Program-made: the position numbers and the translations under genes
Notes under the pieces: generated by a model
The model's database searches: none
Seen by the model: the letters and a program-made list of their open reading frames with translations, nothing else
What the model was told of the DNA's origin: nothing
Shown here: in pieces, positions 25,206 through 36,171 of the stretch
Position numbering within the stretch: the stretch's first letter is position 1
Layout of the letters: every line of letters starts with the position of its first letter
Source: Pyrus communis
Lineage: Eukaryota > Streptophyta > Magnoliopsida > Rosales > Rosaceae
Direction: 5' to 3'
Length of the DNA stretch: 64,000 nt
Assembly: GCF_963583255.1 (NCBI RefSeq)
Contig: NC_084803.1
Coordinates: 21,364,428 to 21,428,427, forward strand

Positions 25206-26670
25206 AAGGGTCAATATCTATATATACGTTAATAAACTATTATTATATTAAAAATATGGGAACTGTTATTAGCACTCAAAAAATATCATTCTACACTCCT
25301 CACAAGTGTATTTTTCTTTCTAATTATAGAAAGTTTAGAGTGTCAAATGAGATTTTTGGAATGCTAATAACAATTTCCAAAAATATAACCCTTTGAAGTT
25401 TGATCTATCTGTTATTGAAGGGTCACGCAAGGAAAATGGTGCATAATCTTAGAAAGCATGATAACCAAGAATCACAATTGTGAGCAGAAGCACATACTTC
25501 ATGCAAATTTAAGAGTGTGTACAAAAGCAATGTGGTTAGAAATTTACATGTCGTTTGTGTTCTCAATCCAAAACAAACCAAAAAAGTCACATAATCTCCA
25601 CATACGTAGACAGAATTCTACGAAATCGTGATTCATGAACCTCAATCTTTAGACATAGTTGCCTTGGTTAGAGTAGATTGGAGTGATTGCTTTACTCAAT
25701 CACATATAGGAACTAGCTTATGGCTGGATGGGTTATGGTCTTATAGAATACCCTAATATTCTCCTTCTAGTTTTGTTGGTTATTTTTCATTTTGCTTTCG
25801 TAACGTAATTCGATTTTCAACTCTTTGTAGTAAAGTTTGTTTTCTCTCAATCTGTTAGCTTATCCATTAAGTTCTCATTAAGAGTGCATGTGACTAATAA
25901 TCCTCAATCTTAACCAGTCTCTTCTATCTCAAACTAATAAAGAAATTTAAATTTTACTGTAATATATTTACATGTAAATATCTTACTCATTACGTATGCT
26001 AATTACAATAAATATAAATATCATCTAAACATGACAAGAATTGGCTAGTGCGTTGAAACTCGAAAGAAAAAATGTTGGTGGGTCAATTGAGATTACGTCA
26101 ATTACTCAATAATGACTCAACAGTCAATAGTAGATAATTATATAAACTGAAATTCCACCGATTTGAATATATAAAGACGCGAAGTTCAAATATTGTACGC
26201 AACAACAACCCTACTTTTGTAAATTAGTTTGTGAATATCCAGTTCTTAAACATAATAATATTGCCTAACCATGTAGACTTAGCGTTGCTTTTGTGTCAAG
26301 CAGGAGTCTCTAAGTTTGACCACATCTTTAAAAAAGTAAGAAAAGCAATCAATACTAATTAGGACAAACCCCACTAACTTTGTTTTTCCTCATTCTTTCT
26401 ACTTTTATTTCCCAACATAATAGTATTCCAAAGTGAGTTTCGATCCAATTCGGATGCTCTTTGTAAAGATGATAAGGATTCTTACATTCTATCTGTTCAT
26501 CATATATCGTGTGATCATAAATTATTTTTTGAATTTTTTTATTTAAAATAAAATATAAACAATGTCTAACTAAAGCTGACCGCACGATGTACGATGAATG
26601 AATATGATATGAGGATCCATAAGTTCCTCACAAAGAGGAAGTGGAAAGGATCCTTATCCTCCAAAGGTAA
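25206..26670. other. Intergenic, no gene seen
   Basis: AT-rich sequence. No ORF with a domain and no repeat ends were recognised. Confidence 0.6.
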
Positions 26671-26812
26671 CCAACAACAACAACAACAAAGTCTTTTCCC
26701 ACTAAGAGGGGGGTCGGCTATATGAATCCTAAAATATCATTGCGCTCGGTTCTCTGTCATTTCTTCCGTTAGATCCAAGTACTCTAAGTCTTTTCTTAGA
26801 ATCTCTTATTGT
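26671..26812 (-). mobile_element. RTE-type LINE 3' end
   Basis: On the minus strand one frame reads LRKDLEYLDLTEEM, then an NRAQ motif, a TGA where the family has Trp, and RIHIADP. This is the conserved C-terminal end of plant RTE-clade LINE reverse transcriptase proteins. It is followed by a (TTG)n tail (ccaacaacaacaacaacaa on the plus strand), typical of RTE. Only this last part of about 140 bp is present. Confidence 0.82.
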
Positions 26813-26997
26813 TTTAATGAATTAAAACGTCATGTGACACTGAACGAGTTTCATGTAAGTTGATCAAAAAAAGACCACATATAATTAGGGTTGGAAAATA
26901 TTTCTGAAAATCCCAAACCAAACCAAAAAAATCCTGATCCCATACTGAAAAATTCCAAAACCAATAATAACAAAATTTTTGGAATCCATGCTGAACC

Positions 26998-27643
26998 TGT
27001 CACATCCCGACCTGGGGAGGACCACTTCCCCGGCCCGCTCCACCACCGTAGCAAGATATTGTCCGCTTAGGGCCTCGACCACGCCCTCACGGTTTTGTTT
27101 CTGGGAACTCACACAAGAACTTCCCAATGGGTCACCTATCCTGGGATTGCTCTTGCGCGCTACTCGCTTAACTTCGAAGTTCCGATGGAACTCGAAGCCA
27201 GTGAGCTCCCAAAAGGCCTCGTGCTAGGTAGGGATGAGAATATACATATAAGGATCACTCCCCTGGGCGATGTGGGATGTCACAATCCACCCCCTTTAGG
27301 GGCCCGACGTCCTCGTCGGCACACCACGACCAGGGTTAGGTTTTGATACCAAATTGTCACATCCCGGCCTAGGGAGGACCACTTCCCGGGCCCGCTCTAC
27401 CACCGTAGCACGATATTGTCCGCTTTGGGCCCCGACCACGCCCTCACGGTTTTGTTTCTGGGAACTCACACGAGAACTTCCTGATGGGTCACCCATCTTG
27501 GGAGTGCTCTCGCGCGCTACTCGCTTAACTTCAGAGTTCCCATTGGAACCCGAAGCCAAATGAGCTCCCAAAAGGCCTCGTGCTAGGTAGGGATGAAAAT
27601 ATACATATAAGGATCACTACCCTGGACGATGTGGGATGTCACA
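26998..27643 (-). mobile_element. Complete Cassandra TRIM retrotransposon
   Basis: Two LTRs (26998-27284 and 27355-27643) enclose a 70-bp internal domain. A perfect duplication gaacc flanks the element (26993-26997 and 27644-27648). Each LTR carries a 5S rRNA-derived stretch on the minus strand (plus-strand complement cgcttaacttcgaagttcc and gatgggtcacccatcttgg). On the minus strand the 5' LTR (27643-27355) is followed by tggtatcaaaacc, a tRNA-Met primer site, and a purine-rich tract (aaagggggtgga) precedes the 3' LTR. No coding capacity, as usual for Cassandra, which must borrow proteins. The ORFs that overlap it are spurious. Confidence 0.96.
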
Positions 27644-27725
27644 GAACCGATCCCGTACATGTCGGTACAAGAATTGAGAATACATATTCAATGGTTCATA
27701 AATCTCGAACTGAACCAAAAAAAAA

Positions 27726-27727
<2 letters not shown>

Positions 27728-27760
<33 letters not shown>

Positions 27761-27763
27761 CAC

Positions 27764-27797
<34 letters not shown>
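27728..27797. repeat. (TA)n / (CA) compound microsatellite
   Basis: About 70 bp of TA repeats interrupted by cacacaca. The tyrosine/isoleucine-rich ORFs read through it on both strands are artefacts. Confidence 0.9.
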
Positions 27798-27799
<2 letters not shown>

Positions 27800-29584
27800 G
27801 TTGCATACATGTTGAATGTTGAATTTAAGTAGTTTGATAGTGACCATATTAGAAATAGAAATATGAAATTAAGTAATTTGGAACTTTGGAACATCAACTT
27901 GGCTTGGTATGAGTGAATTAGTATTTCAATTGGTATGAAATAAAAAACTTAAACTTCAATTGATATAAAATTGGGCAACAAAAGTTCAGGCTAAAAGCCC
28001 AAATTTTAACCCACAGCAAAAAAATCTTAAATTTCAGCCAAAAAGTCCAAAACCCATAATCTAGTCCTGATCCATCCCGAAGTATCGAAAATTGGGAATA
28101 CCAAAATTTCAGTCGAGGATTGGTCTTTAAATTCTTGTCTGAAAATTTTCGGTTTAGTATTTTGGATCTCATTTTCGATTTGAAATCCCATACCGAATCA
28201 GCCCTACATGTAATGCAGTAATTTCACACGAAACCTAATAAGAGGGTACTAATCCTTATTTTGGTAGACGACCTTAGACTTTTCCAGGCAGAAGAAGTCA
28301 GATTTTTTATTGAGTAGGAAATGCGATGCACATTTTGATGACACACCCAAAAATGGTAGGCTTTGAGTCTAGGCAGCGTTTGTAGTGTACCACACAAGTC
28401 ACGGCTACTTGATAATTTCTAAGCTGGACAAGATCGGGAAAAAACTTTGTGTTACTTGGTAGTGTGCCTTAGTGAGCGTCTGCTATTTTTTCCGCCGATA
28501 AAATTGACGAAGTTAAGATTTACTCGGAGTCTCGGAGACATCTTGTAAAATTGACAGAACTAAAGAGCTTAAAAGAGCTATAAAACCAATGAGCTAAAAA
28601 GCAAAACTGAAACAGGCTAAAGACGCACAAACACAATGAACAAAATTAAGCACAAGTCTAAACCAAGCTCCTAAAATGCAAAATAACTAAATCTGGCTAT
28701 TGTTATCACCTTAAGCAGCGGTACAATCAAACTCATCGTATTTAGCCTCGAAGAATACGTAGAGCATTAGGCCATTTTGGGGGAAACTCGACCCCCAACA
28801 ATCCCACTGCCCCAATCAACAATCCCCATTCTCGCCTCTCAAGGTCCCAATTTGTTTGACACTCAGTATGAAGAGTGGAGGATTAAAAAAGTGTGACATT
28901 TCCAGCATGATTGCAAATCACATTTTCCTTTGCTTTCCTTATAATACCAATTAATTGTACATACCATTATTGTTGTTGTCCTTTTTCAATCAATAGATCA
29001 AATTTTTACTAAAGATTTTAGAATCCATGGTGGTGCAGGTGAACCATATGGAGTGACACACACAGAGGGGCACGCAGTCCTCGCCTCTGATATTTGACAA
29101 AATGCTCACAAACCTCTATATAACTTTTATGGACAAATCTAGAGTACGTCTCCATTTTTAACAAATTAAACGGTGACAAATCTCGCTTATTTGTAAACGA
29201 AAATTCTAGAGTACATCAACGCATAGCATGCAATATTGAATTAAGGGCCCACATACTTCTTCGGAAAATTGGAGGAAATTAGGGAATAGATCAAGAAGCC
29301 CTTCTCCTGTCTCACAAATTCACAATCTCACCATCATCGACTATCCCTCGACCGGATCGACTATCAATCGCTGCCTTAGAGACAAGCAGTGCTGGTTCCC
29401 CAGCAACAGAAACTCTTTAAATGACCAAAATACCCCTGGCTTATTGTCCCTGTCTTACGCCTTCGCCGGCCCCTACCTCCTCCCCCACAGCCCATTGGCC
29501 CACCCACCCCCCCAGTCCCTCCCTCGTGTCAAACACTTAATTTTCACCACCAATAGCCATCTCCAACTTAGTGCCCTCCCCCAC
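27798..29584. other. Intergenic upstream of RLP44
   Basis: No gene seen. The last few hundred bases (from about 29430) are C-rich and lead into a CT-rich leader. A TATA-like ctatataac lies near 29114, but its link to RLP44 is uncertain. Confidence 0.5.
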
Positions 29585-29800
29585 TCTCTCTCTCTCTCTC
29601 TCCCTCTCCCTCCCCTCATCTCTTTCTCTCTCTAAAAACGCACACACGGAATTGCAACACAGTTCCTCAGCTCCCTCTCTCTATTTTTTTAACCCCAATC
29701 TCTCTCTCTCTCTCTCTGTTTTCTCCAAAGCCCAAAATCCCAAACCTTCAAATTTACCAAAAGCAACCAAATTTTCCCACAACTTGACGTTTTTGTCCAG
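29585..29800 (+). promoter_or_regulatory. CT-rich leader of RLP44
   Basis: Two CT microsatellite tracts (about 29584-29604 and 29699-29718) in a pyrimidine-rich leader directly before the RLP44 start. Such tracts are common in plant 5' UTRs and core promoters. The transcription start cannot be placed. Confidence 0.5.
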
Positions 29801-30643
29801 ATGGGTTCTGCTCCTACTCCTGCTAGAACTGCTTCTACTTCTGCTATGTTATTGATAACTCTGCTAAACGTCGCTGTTTTCCGACCCACCACATCAGATC
29901 CGAGCGACGAGGCGTGCCTAACCCATCTGAGCGAATCCCTCCAAGACCCAACAAAATCCCTCCACAATTGGACCAAATCCACCTTCGCCAACCCCTGCAG
30001 CGGCTTCACCTCCTACCTCCAGGGCGCCACCTGCAACAATGGCCGCATCTACAAGCTCTCTCTCACCAACCTCTCACTCCGCGGCTCCATCTCCCCCTTC
30101 CTCGCCAACTGCACCAACCTCCAGGCCCTCGACCTCTCCTCCAACTTCCTCGCCGGCCCCATCCCCTCCGACCTCCAGTCCCTCGTCAACCTTGCCGTCC
30201 TCAACCTCTCCTCCAACCAATTATCCGGTCCGATTCCGCCGCAGCTCACATTGTGCGCCTACCTCAACGTCATCGACCTCCACGACAACTCCCTCACCGG
30301 CCCCATTCCCCAGCAATTGGGCCTTCTCGTCCGCCTCTCCGCCTTCGACGTCTCCAACAACAAGCTCGCGGGTCCGATTCCGGTCTCGCTGGGCAATCGG
30401 AGCGGGAACCTGCCGAGATTCAATGCGACATCGTTTGAGGGAAACAAGGAGCTTTATGGGTACCCTTTGCCGCCACTGAAAAGCAAGGGGCTTTCGGTTC
30501 TGGCGATCGTCGGCATCGGATTGGGAAGTGGGTTCGCGAGCTTGGTGCTTAGCTTTACCGGCGTCTGCATTTGGTTGAAAATTACAGAGCGGAAGATGGC
30601 GCTGGAAGAAGGGAAGATCAGCCACCTCATGCCTGATTACTGA
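29801..30643 (+). CDS. RLP44: Receptor-like protein 44 (LRR membrane protein)
   Basis: Single-exon gene of 280 codons; Arabidopsis RLP44 is of nearly the same size. In Arabidopsis it is a kinase-less cell-surface LRR protein that links cell-wall (pectin) state to brassinosteroid signalling by binding BRI1/BAK1. Seen here: a hydrophobic N-terminus (about residues 14-26), an N-terminal cap with [10 protein letters not shown] near 64-73 and [20 protein letters not shown] (75-94), about four LRRs to residue 205 (e.g. [19 protein letters not shown]), and a membrane-proximal [20 protein letters not shown]. The transmembrane helix is at about 231-258 ([18 protein letters not shown] start), with a short cytosolic tail ending [10 protein letters not shown]. 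The tail end matches the conserved RLP44 terminus. The start gives a plausible signal peptide, although its first residues are less hydrophobic than usual. The body is very C-rich at third positions compared with its surroundings. Confidence 0.95.
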   Translation: MGSAPTPARTASTSAMLLITLLNVAVFRPTTSDPSDEACLTHLSESLQDPTKSLHNWTKSTFANPCSGFTSYLQGATCNNGRIYKLSLTNLSLRGSISPFLANCTNLQALDLSSNFLAGPIPSDLQSLVNLAVLNLSSNQLSGPIPPQLTLCAYLNVIDLHDNSLTGPIPQQLGLLVRLSAFDVSNNKLAGPIPVSLGNRSGNLPRFNATSFEGNKELYGYPLPPLKSKGLSVLAIVGIGLGSGFASLVLSFTGVCIWLKITERKMALEEGKISHLMPDY

Positions 30644-31336
30644 GATGGGAGGAGGAAGAAAGAGAGGCTAATTTGGTAATTTTAATCATCCCCAATTGAA
30701 AAGCTTGACCCAAAAATTTCAGGTATTTTTGGTTGTCTTTTACTGATGAGGGAATTTTTTGGTTTCTTTTTATTTTATTTTATATTTTTTGAGTTTTATT
30801 TGGTTTTTCTGAGTTTATTTTTACTTTTATTTTTTGTGCTTTCGATTCTCCATATAACTTCCTCACCAATCCAACAATGTACAAAAACCGAGTTCAAAAC
30901 ACAATGTTTTGGTCACAAAGTGCACTGTATGTAACTTTAGATATATTGAAACATCACTGTAATGATATTTCAAGCTAATTACGCATCGCAACACTGTCTT
31001 GAGCCGCTTCATGTAGTTTTAGTGTTTGGCTATTGTGAGCTGGTTGGAGACCAACAGAACCACATGGTCTGGTAATTGTCGACCTCTGAACCTCTCGAAG
31101 GCTTTAAATATAGTTATCATTTGCTCTCTCTCTCTCTCTCTCTCTGCCTTGCCCAACATTCTGCTCCTCTATCTCTACTTGGAGTTTGATATTAGTATAT
31201 TACTGTACCAGTTTACAAAAGCATAAATATTTCGAAGTTTTTAATTAAATAAATAAAAAGCTGACTTATTGCACTGAATTTTAACAATAATTGACTGTGC
31301 CAATTGCCAAAGCTTCACATTTCATTGATGATTACT
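30644..31336. other. RLP44 3' region and intergenic
   Basis: T-rich stretch after the stop (30745-30840), probably the 3' UTR, then a CT microsatellite at about 31121-31146. No further gene. Confidence 0.5.
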
Positions 31337-31756
31337 CAAGGTTCTAAAAGACGCTGGACGCTAGTTAGGCGGTGGGTTGGAACCTAGCGTCTAAACGGCT
31401 AGGCGGGCACCTAAGCGGATGAGGTAGATTTAACTAAATATATTATATTTCATGTAAATAAATATCTGTTTATACTTAAAATATATATAATTTCATCATA
31501 AACTACAAAATAGAATAACATATATATTATGTAGTATTGGAACATAATGAAAACATGGGGAACAAACATATAATGTGTGTTCTTTTAATTATTCAACAAG
31601 TCTCTGACAATTTACTGAAAAAATTAAAATGAAAAATGAAAGTTATTTATTTTTTGTCTAAGTGAGATGCCCGCCTAGACGGTCTAGGCGTCATTTTTTA
31701 ATTTTCAAATGCCTATGTATTAATTGGGATGATGGCCAACCGCTTAGACGGGGTAG
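31337..31756 (+). repeat. 'ctaggcg' repeat, copy 1
   Basis: Starts caaggttctaaaagacgct and has a GC-rich end rich in ctaggcg/gcctag motifs, an AT-rich centre (atatataatttcatcataaa) and a second gcctag-rich end (cgcctagacggtctaggcgt). An inverted copy lies at 32981-33447 and a fragment at 43218-43300. It is non-coding and probably a non-autonomous DNA transposon of hAT type. Confidence 0.72.
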
Positions 31757-32532
31757 CATGTTTGTATTATGTTGTAGGCTCCAACCTTATTTGTCCCCAC
31801 CCAAATAATTCGAGATTCCTTTTACTTTGTAAATTACAATTAGACATGTCAGTAAAATATGTTAAGAATGTGATTTGCTGACAAGGAGGAATAGTTGGTG
31901 TCAATTTTTTTTGTTTTTGTTTTTTGTGAGCGAGGGTCTGAGGCTCGTTGCTGGGACTTTTGTTAAACTATGTAATTAGAAATTTTAAGACAAAGGAGAT
32001 GTAAAATTTAAGTATTTTCTAGTTCGTTTGTAATGCGTGTATTGGCGAATGCTGACATACATGAGTGGATGACAAACTGATCTTAGCAAAATCCGAGAAC
32101 AAAAGCCATATTCCAACAATAAGGGTAATGAAAAACATATGAAACTTGTTTAGTTAAATCCTCAACTCAACTAAACTGGACAAAGATCCTATGAAGAGAC
32201 GCATGATGGAATTTTGTGACCAAAAGGGATCATGAAGGGGTATGTCAAATTCTTGAGCTTTCAAACGCTAGCCCCGCCAGACTTGTCTGTGTCTAATTAA
32301 AAATTAACTGATCTGATATGATCCGATCCAACGGCTGTGAAGATTCTAAATATTTTGTTATTCAACTTACACCGAAAGTAAAAGATGGTCAAATGAGGTT
32401 TCATTCCTCTCATTGAATGGGGTCCTCCTCCTAGAATGGCATGCATTACATCATGATTGAGTGTGATTCTTTCACTTGTGCATTTTCCATTTACTTTTGT
32501 CACTTGGGATTATGGTTTTGTCACTTAAACGG
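31757..32532. other. Intergenic, no gene seen
   Basis: No domain-bearing ORF and no repeat ends. It lies between the first ctaggcg repeat and the duplicated segment. Confidence 0.5.
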
Positions 32533-32734
32533 GATCTCAAATAGATACTCTTTACCTTGCACTCCACTCCTAATTATGTTCCTGTTTGGGCCTGAAATTC
32601 AGGAGGTCGACCGAGAAGATGTGAGCTCAGAGATAAGGTTGTGGGTCTCGGCCCGGTGGTGATGCGTCTAGCCCAGGGAGTAAAGTACTCTGCCCAATGG
32701 TGAGACACTAGTAATTTGGCCTAGTCCTAGGGAA

Positions 32735-32905
32735 TTTTTTCTTTTTTTGACAAAGGATATTTTTTACACTAAGGGGAGGGGTGGGTTTAGCCTCATAATG
32801 AGCTAGCAATAACGTAGTTCAAATTTGCCTTTAGCGAGAATCAAACCTTAAGACCTTTCACACTTACAAGTGAAGAGGAATACCACTAGACCGTAGTAAT
32901 AGTGA
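32735..32905 (-). mobile_element. SINE in copy A, reverse orientation
   Basis: The plus strand reads tail and body (acactaaggggaggggtggg, gcctcataatgagctagcaa, caaatttgcctttagcgaga) then the head complement accactagaccgtagtaat. Copy B lacks it (tcctagtgaagttaagagag), and tagggaa/tagtgaa remains as an imperfect flanking duplication. Confidence 0.85.
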
Positions 32906-32980
32906 AATTAACAGAGCTAAAGAATATTTAGATGTTGATTCAGTCGAGTCTTGATTGAGTTAGGACTATTGATGAATTAG

Positions 32981-33447
32981 CACTAGCGTCGCCTAGACCC
33001 CACCTAGGTGCTAGGCGGTTGGCCACCACCTCGATTAATGCCTAGGCATTTGAAAATTAAGAAAGAGCGTTGAGACCTGCTAAGACGCTTGCCTAGCCTG
33101 CCCAGACTTGCCTAGGCACCCGCTTAAGTTGTGACTCACTTAGACAGAAAATAAATAACTTTCATTTTGCATTTTGTTTTTTTTCAAAAAATTGTAAGAG
33201 ACTTGTTGAATACTTAAATGAGCACATATTATATGCGTGTTCCTCATGTTTTCATTATGTTCCAATACTTCATAATATATATGTCACTTTATTTTGCAGT
33301 TCATGATGAAATTATATATATTTTAAGTACAAACAGACACTTATTTACACTAAATATAATAGATATACTTAAATTCACCTAGTCCGCCTAGGCGCTAGGC
33401 CCCAGCCCGCCGCCCGACTAGCGCCTAGCGTCTTTTAGAACCTTGAG
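32981..33447 (-). mobile_element. 'ctaggcg' element, copy 2 (hAT-like MITE)
   Basis: Inverted relative to copy 1: it starts cactagcgtcgcctag and ends cgtcttttagaaccttg. Comparison with the uninterrupted copy B gives a near-perfect 8-bp flanking duplication (tgaattag / agaattag). Both ends begin CA when read inward. These features fit a non-autonomous hAT-like element of about 466 bp; no transposase frame. Confidence 0.7.
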
Positions 33448-33689
33448 AATTAGGTTGGGTTTTGATAAGATTCGAGTTATTCTAAGAATCAAAACACGTG
33501 GCTAATCACATAAGAAAATTAATTGTGTTTTCAATGAGAAAATTATGTAGTTTTATTGTTACAAAATTGCTGGTTTGTTGAAAATGGTAAGGACATTATG
33601 GTAGTGTTAATAAAATTTCAGTTAAAGAACATTATTGGTAAGGGATCAGATCCAAATCTACCTTTTTTTTATTTTTTTATTTTTTGCAT

Positions 33690-34005
33690 TTTACAATATG
33701 AATAATCATAATTGTCTATCTTGTAAAGTATGTTTTAAAGATTATTCATGTGAAAAAGCAACTAAATCGAAAACTAAAACAGACCAACCAAATGTTTTGA
33801 ATAAAAACTTGATTGTTACATATTAATAAATGACCATTGGTCATGCACTTATCTTTTCAAGGCTTCTAATGGGGTACCTTGGTTTCTTTTGGTGGATTGA
33901 AAAATTATGACTTCATCAAATGAGATTTATTTATACACATATTTATCAAGAAGGAAATTAAATTGCAGATGTTTTAGCTTCATTTAGGGCCAATAATTAT
34001 GCTTA
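33690..34005 (+). repeat. Repeat block shared with 42948-43190 (LINE-like?)
   Basis: Blocks ccaaccaaatgttttgaat, ggtaccttggtttctt and gcagatgttttagcttcatt recur in order at 42948-43190. The last block can be read as IADVLASF after a Glu-Gly-Asn-like triplet, as in the RNase H end of plant L1 LINEs, but frames are broken. The class is uncertain. Confidence 0.5.
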
Positions 34006-34012
34006 TCACGGT

Positions 34013-34892
34013 GGTCTCAAATCATCTACTCTTTCCTTTGCACTCCTCTTCTAGTTACGTTGTTGTTTGGGCTTGAAATTCAGGAGTTGGCCCGAGAAGA
34101 TGTGAGCTCAGAGACAAGGTTGTGGGTCTCAGCCCGATGGTGATTTGTCCAGCCGAGGAAGTAAAGTCCTCGGCCCAGCAGTGAGACGCTAGTAATTCGG
34201 CCTGGTCCTAGTGAAGTTAAGAGAGCTAAAGAATCAAATTTAGATAGTGATTCGGTTCGAGTCTTGATTGAGTTAGGACTATTGAAGGACTAGGTTGGAA
34301 TTTGATAAGATTTGATTTTTTAAAGATCAAGTCATTCAGTACTACGGTCTAGTGATATTCCTCTTAACTTAAAAATGAGAGGCTTTAGGTTCGAATCTCG
34401 TGGATAACGAATTCGACACCAAATTAGGCTGTTCATTGCGTGGCTTAGCCGAATTCCCCCTCTCCTAATGTAAAAATATCGATGTACTCCTAAAAAAAGA
34501 AGAAGATCAAAACATGTGGCTGGTCATGTAAGGATTAAATTGAAGTATAAGGGGACTAGGTTCATTGTTGTCAAATGTAAATAATCATATAATCATAGTT
34601 GTCACATTGAAAAACAAAACTGTGGTGCATAATTTATAAAAATCAAACAGAATAAAGTATGGGTACAAATATTACTGATTCAAATTATGGGTAAGTCTCC
34701 CGTACGAAATTTAAACGAGAACAACCATCTACAATGTAAATAATTAACTGTGTTTTCAATGAGAATTTTAAGTAGTTTTACGGTTACAAAATTGCTGGTT
34801 TGTTTAAAAAGGTACGGACAATAATAGTAGTGTTAATATGCTGAAGTAGGTTTTAGTAAAAAAACATTAGTGGTAAGGGACCGTATCTAAAG
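34013..34892 (+). repeat. Duplicated segment, copy B
   Basis: Second copy of the 32533-33660 segment. It lacks the SINE and the ctaggcg element found in A, but carries its own SINE at 34337-34498, at a site that is empty in A (attctaagaatcaaaacacg). Confidence 0.8.
34337..34498 (+). mobile_element. SINE in copy B
   Basis: Head agtactacggtctagtgata, B box taggttcgaatctcg, body gaattcgacaccaaattagg, tail aaaaatatcgatgtactcct and an A-run. Flanked by aagatcaa on the left and right (about 34326 and 34504). Copy A has no insert at this place. Confidence 0.88.
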
Positions 34893-35511
34893 ACTTTTTT
34901 TTTTTTGACACTTTGGATGCGGTTCTTAACTACCAATGTTCTTTGACGGAAACCTTGGTGGTTTTTAGTTTTTATTGAAGTTCCTGACATTAATGTAATA
35001 ATGTATTTCTATGTAGGTTATTATATTTTTAAATTAAAAATAAAATTTTTATTTATTTATATTAATGAGATTTTTAATAAAACCCATCATTTATGGGATT
35101 AAAAATATTAAAGATGAATTCTACTCTCCAATATATTGTGTGTGTGTGTGTGTGTACGCACATGGATATGTTCATCAAAACTAACCAAAAAATTATTGTA
35201 CCAAAGCATGAGTACATTTTTCAAAAGCACAAAAAAAAAAAAAAAAAAAAAAAAAGAAGAAGAAGAAGAGATATTAGGCTTGATAACATTATTAAATTTC
35301 TTCTATTAAACTTGACATGGATACATTCTCAAATCAACGAAATAGAATGTACCCATATAAGTTTAAAAAATGAATTAGAGAAAAATTGAATGAAATTTTA
35401 CATAAAAATGGGTACATTTTAAATTAAAAAAGGGTACATTTTTAACAAATTGGTATATTTAAGAATGGATACATATAAGATTAAAAAAATTGAATTTTTT
35501 ATAAAAATTTA
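34893..35511. other. AT-rich intergenic with simple repeats
   Basis: Holds a GT microsatellite (about 35138-35153), a 25-bp A-run (35231-35255) followed by GAA repeats, and several scattered copies of gggtacattttaa-like text (35350-35475). No gene. Confidence 0.6.
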
Positions 35512-35516
35512 ATGGG

Positions 35517-35783
35517 TGTTGCAGTCATATTTAGAATAAGAATGTGATTGTGTAAATCCTAGGGAATCTGGGAAAGTATTATATATTCCTATTAGGATTA
35601 GATTACCTATTAAATGTTGTAATCCTAAAGGGAAAAGTTTTACCCTTTCTACTACTATAAATAAAGGTACAATGGGGTGAATTAAACACACCTCACAATT
35701 AAATCAATCTCTCTTCTCCCTCAATATTGGCGAACCCCTCTCTCTCTAAACCCTAGATCGTTCAATCAAATAGGCCTACAACA
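35517..35783 (+). repeat. Copia 5' LTR
   Basis: 267 bp, starts tgttgcagtcatattt and ends ggcctacaaca. A TATA-like ctataaataaagg (about 35653-35665) probably marks the element promoter. It is followed by cattatcagcacgctc, the likely primer region. Confidence 0.95.
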
Positions 35784-36014
35784 CATTATCAGCACGCTCT
35801 TGCTAGAAGCTAAGGAATTGACGCATCATAGGAGGAGGCTATCATCCACCACATTCAAAGGCTTATTCGTTTTCTGCTAATCAGGTATGCTTAAAATAAA
35901 AGAAGATATTTGAAACGTTCAGGAAGCATGAAAACATTCCTCATGATGCATGAACCCTCCTATGTTTATATTTTCCGTCCGGTATATATATTGTATATGT
36001 TCATATATTTTTCA

Positions 36015-36045
<31 letters not shown>

Positions 36046-36127
36046 TCATGCATTGCACAATTAAATTGTTATGTGGAATTTGTAGTCAAATTATATAAAA
36101 TAAATTAGAAGCATAACTAAACCCTAA

Positions 36128-36171
<44 letters not shown>

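Larger units (their letters stand above)
32533..33660 (+). repeat. Duplicated segment, copy A (with nested insertions)
   Basis: Shares several blocks with copy B (34013-34892): gaagatgtgagctcagaga, cttgattgagttaggacta, ttacaaaattgctggtttgt and others, in the same order. Copy A is interrupted by a reverse SINE (32735-32905) and by the ctaggcg element (32981-33447), both absent from B. Coding is not evident. Confidence 0.8.

Noticed and set aside
27617..27897. Several ORFs over the TA repeat
   Set aside because: Low-complexity Tyr/Ile repeats on both strands produced by the (TA)n tract.
29914..30625. Long ORFs overlapping RLP44 in other frames
   Set aside because: Shadows of a C-rich third-position gene. 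The Pro/Arg- and Ser/Pro-rich products have no domain.
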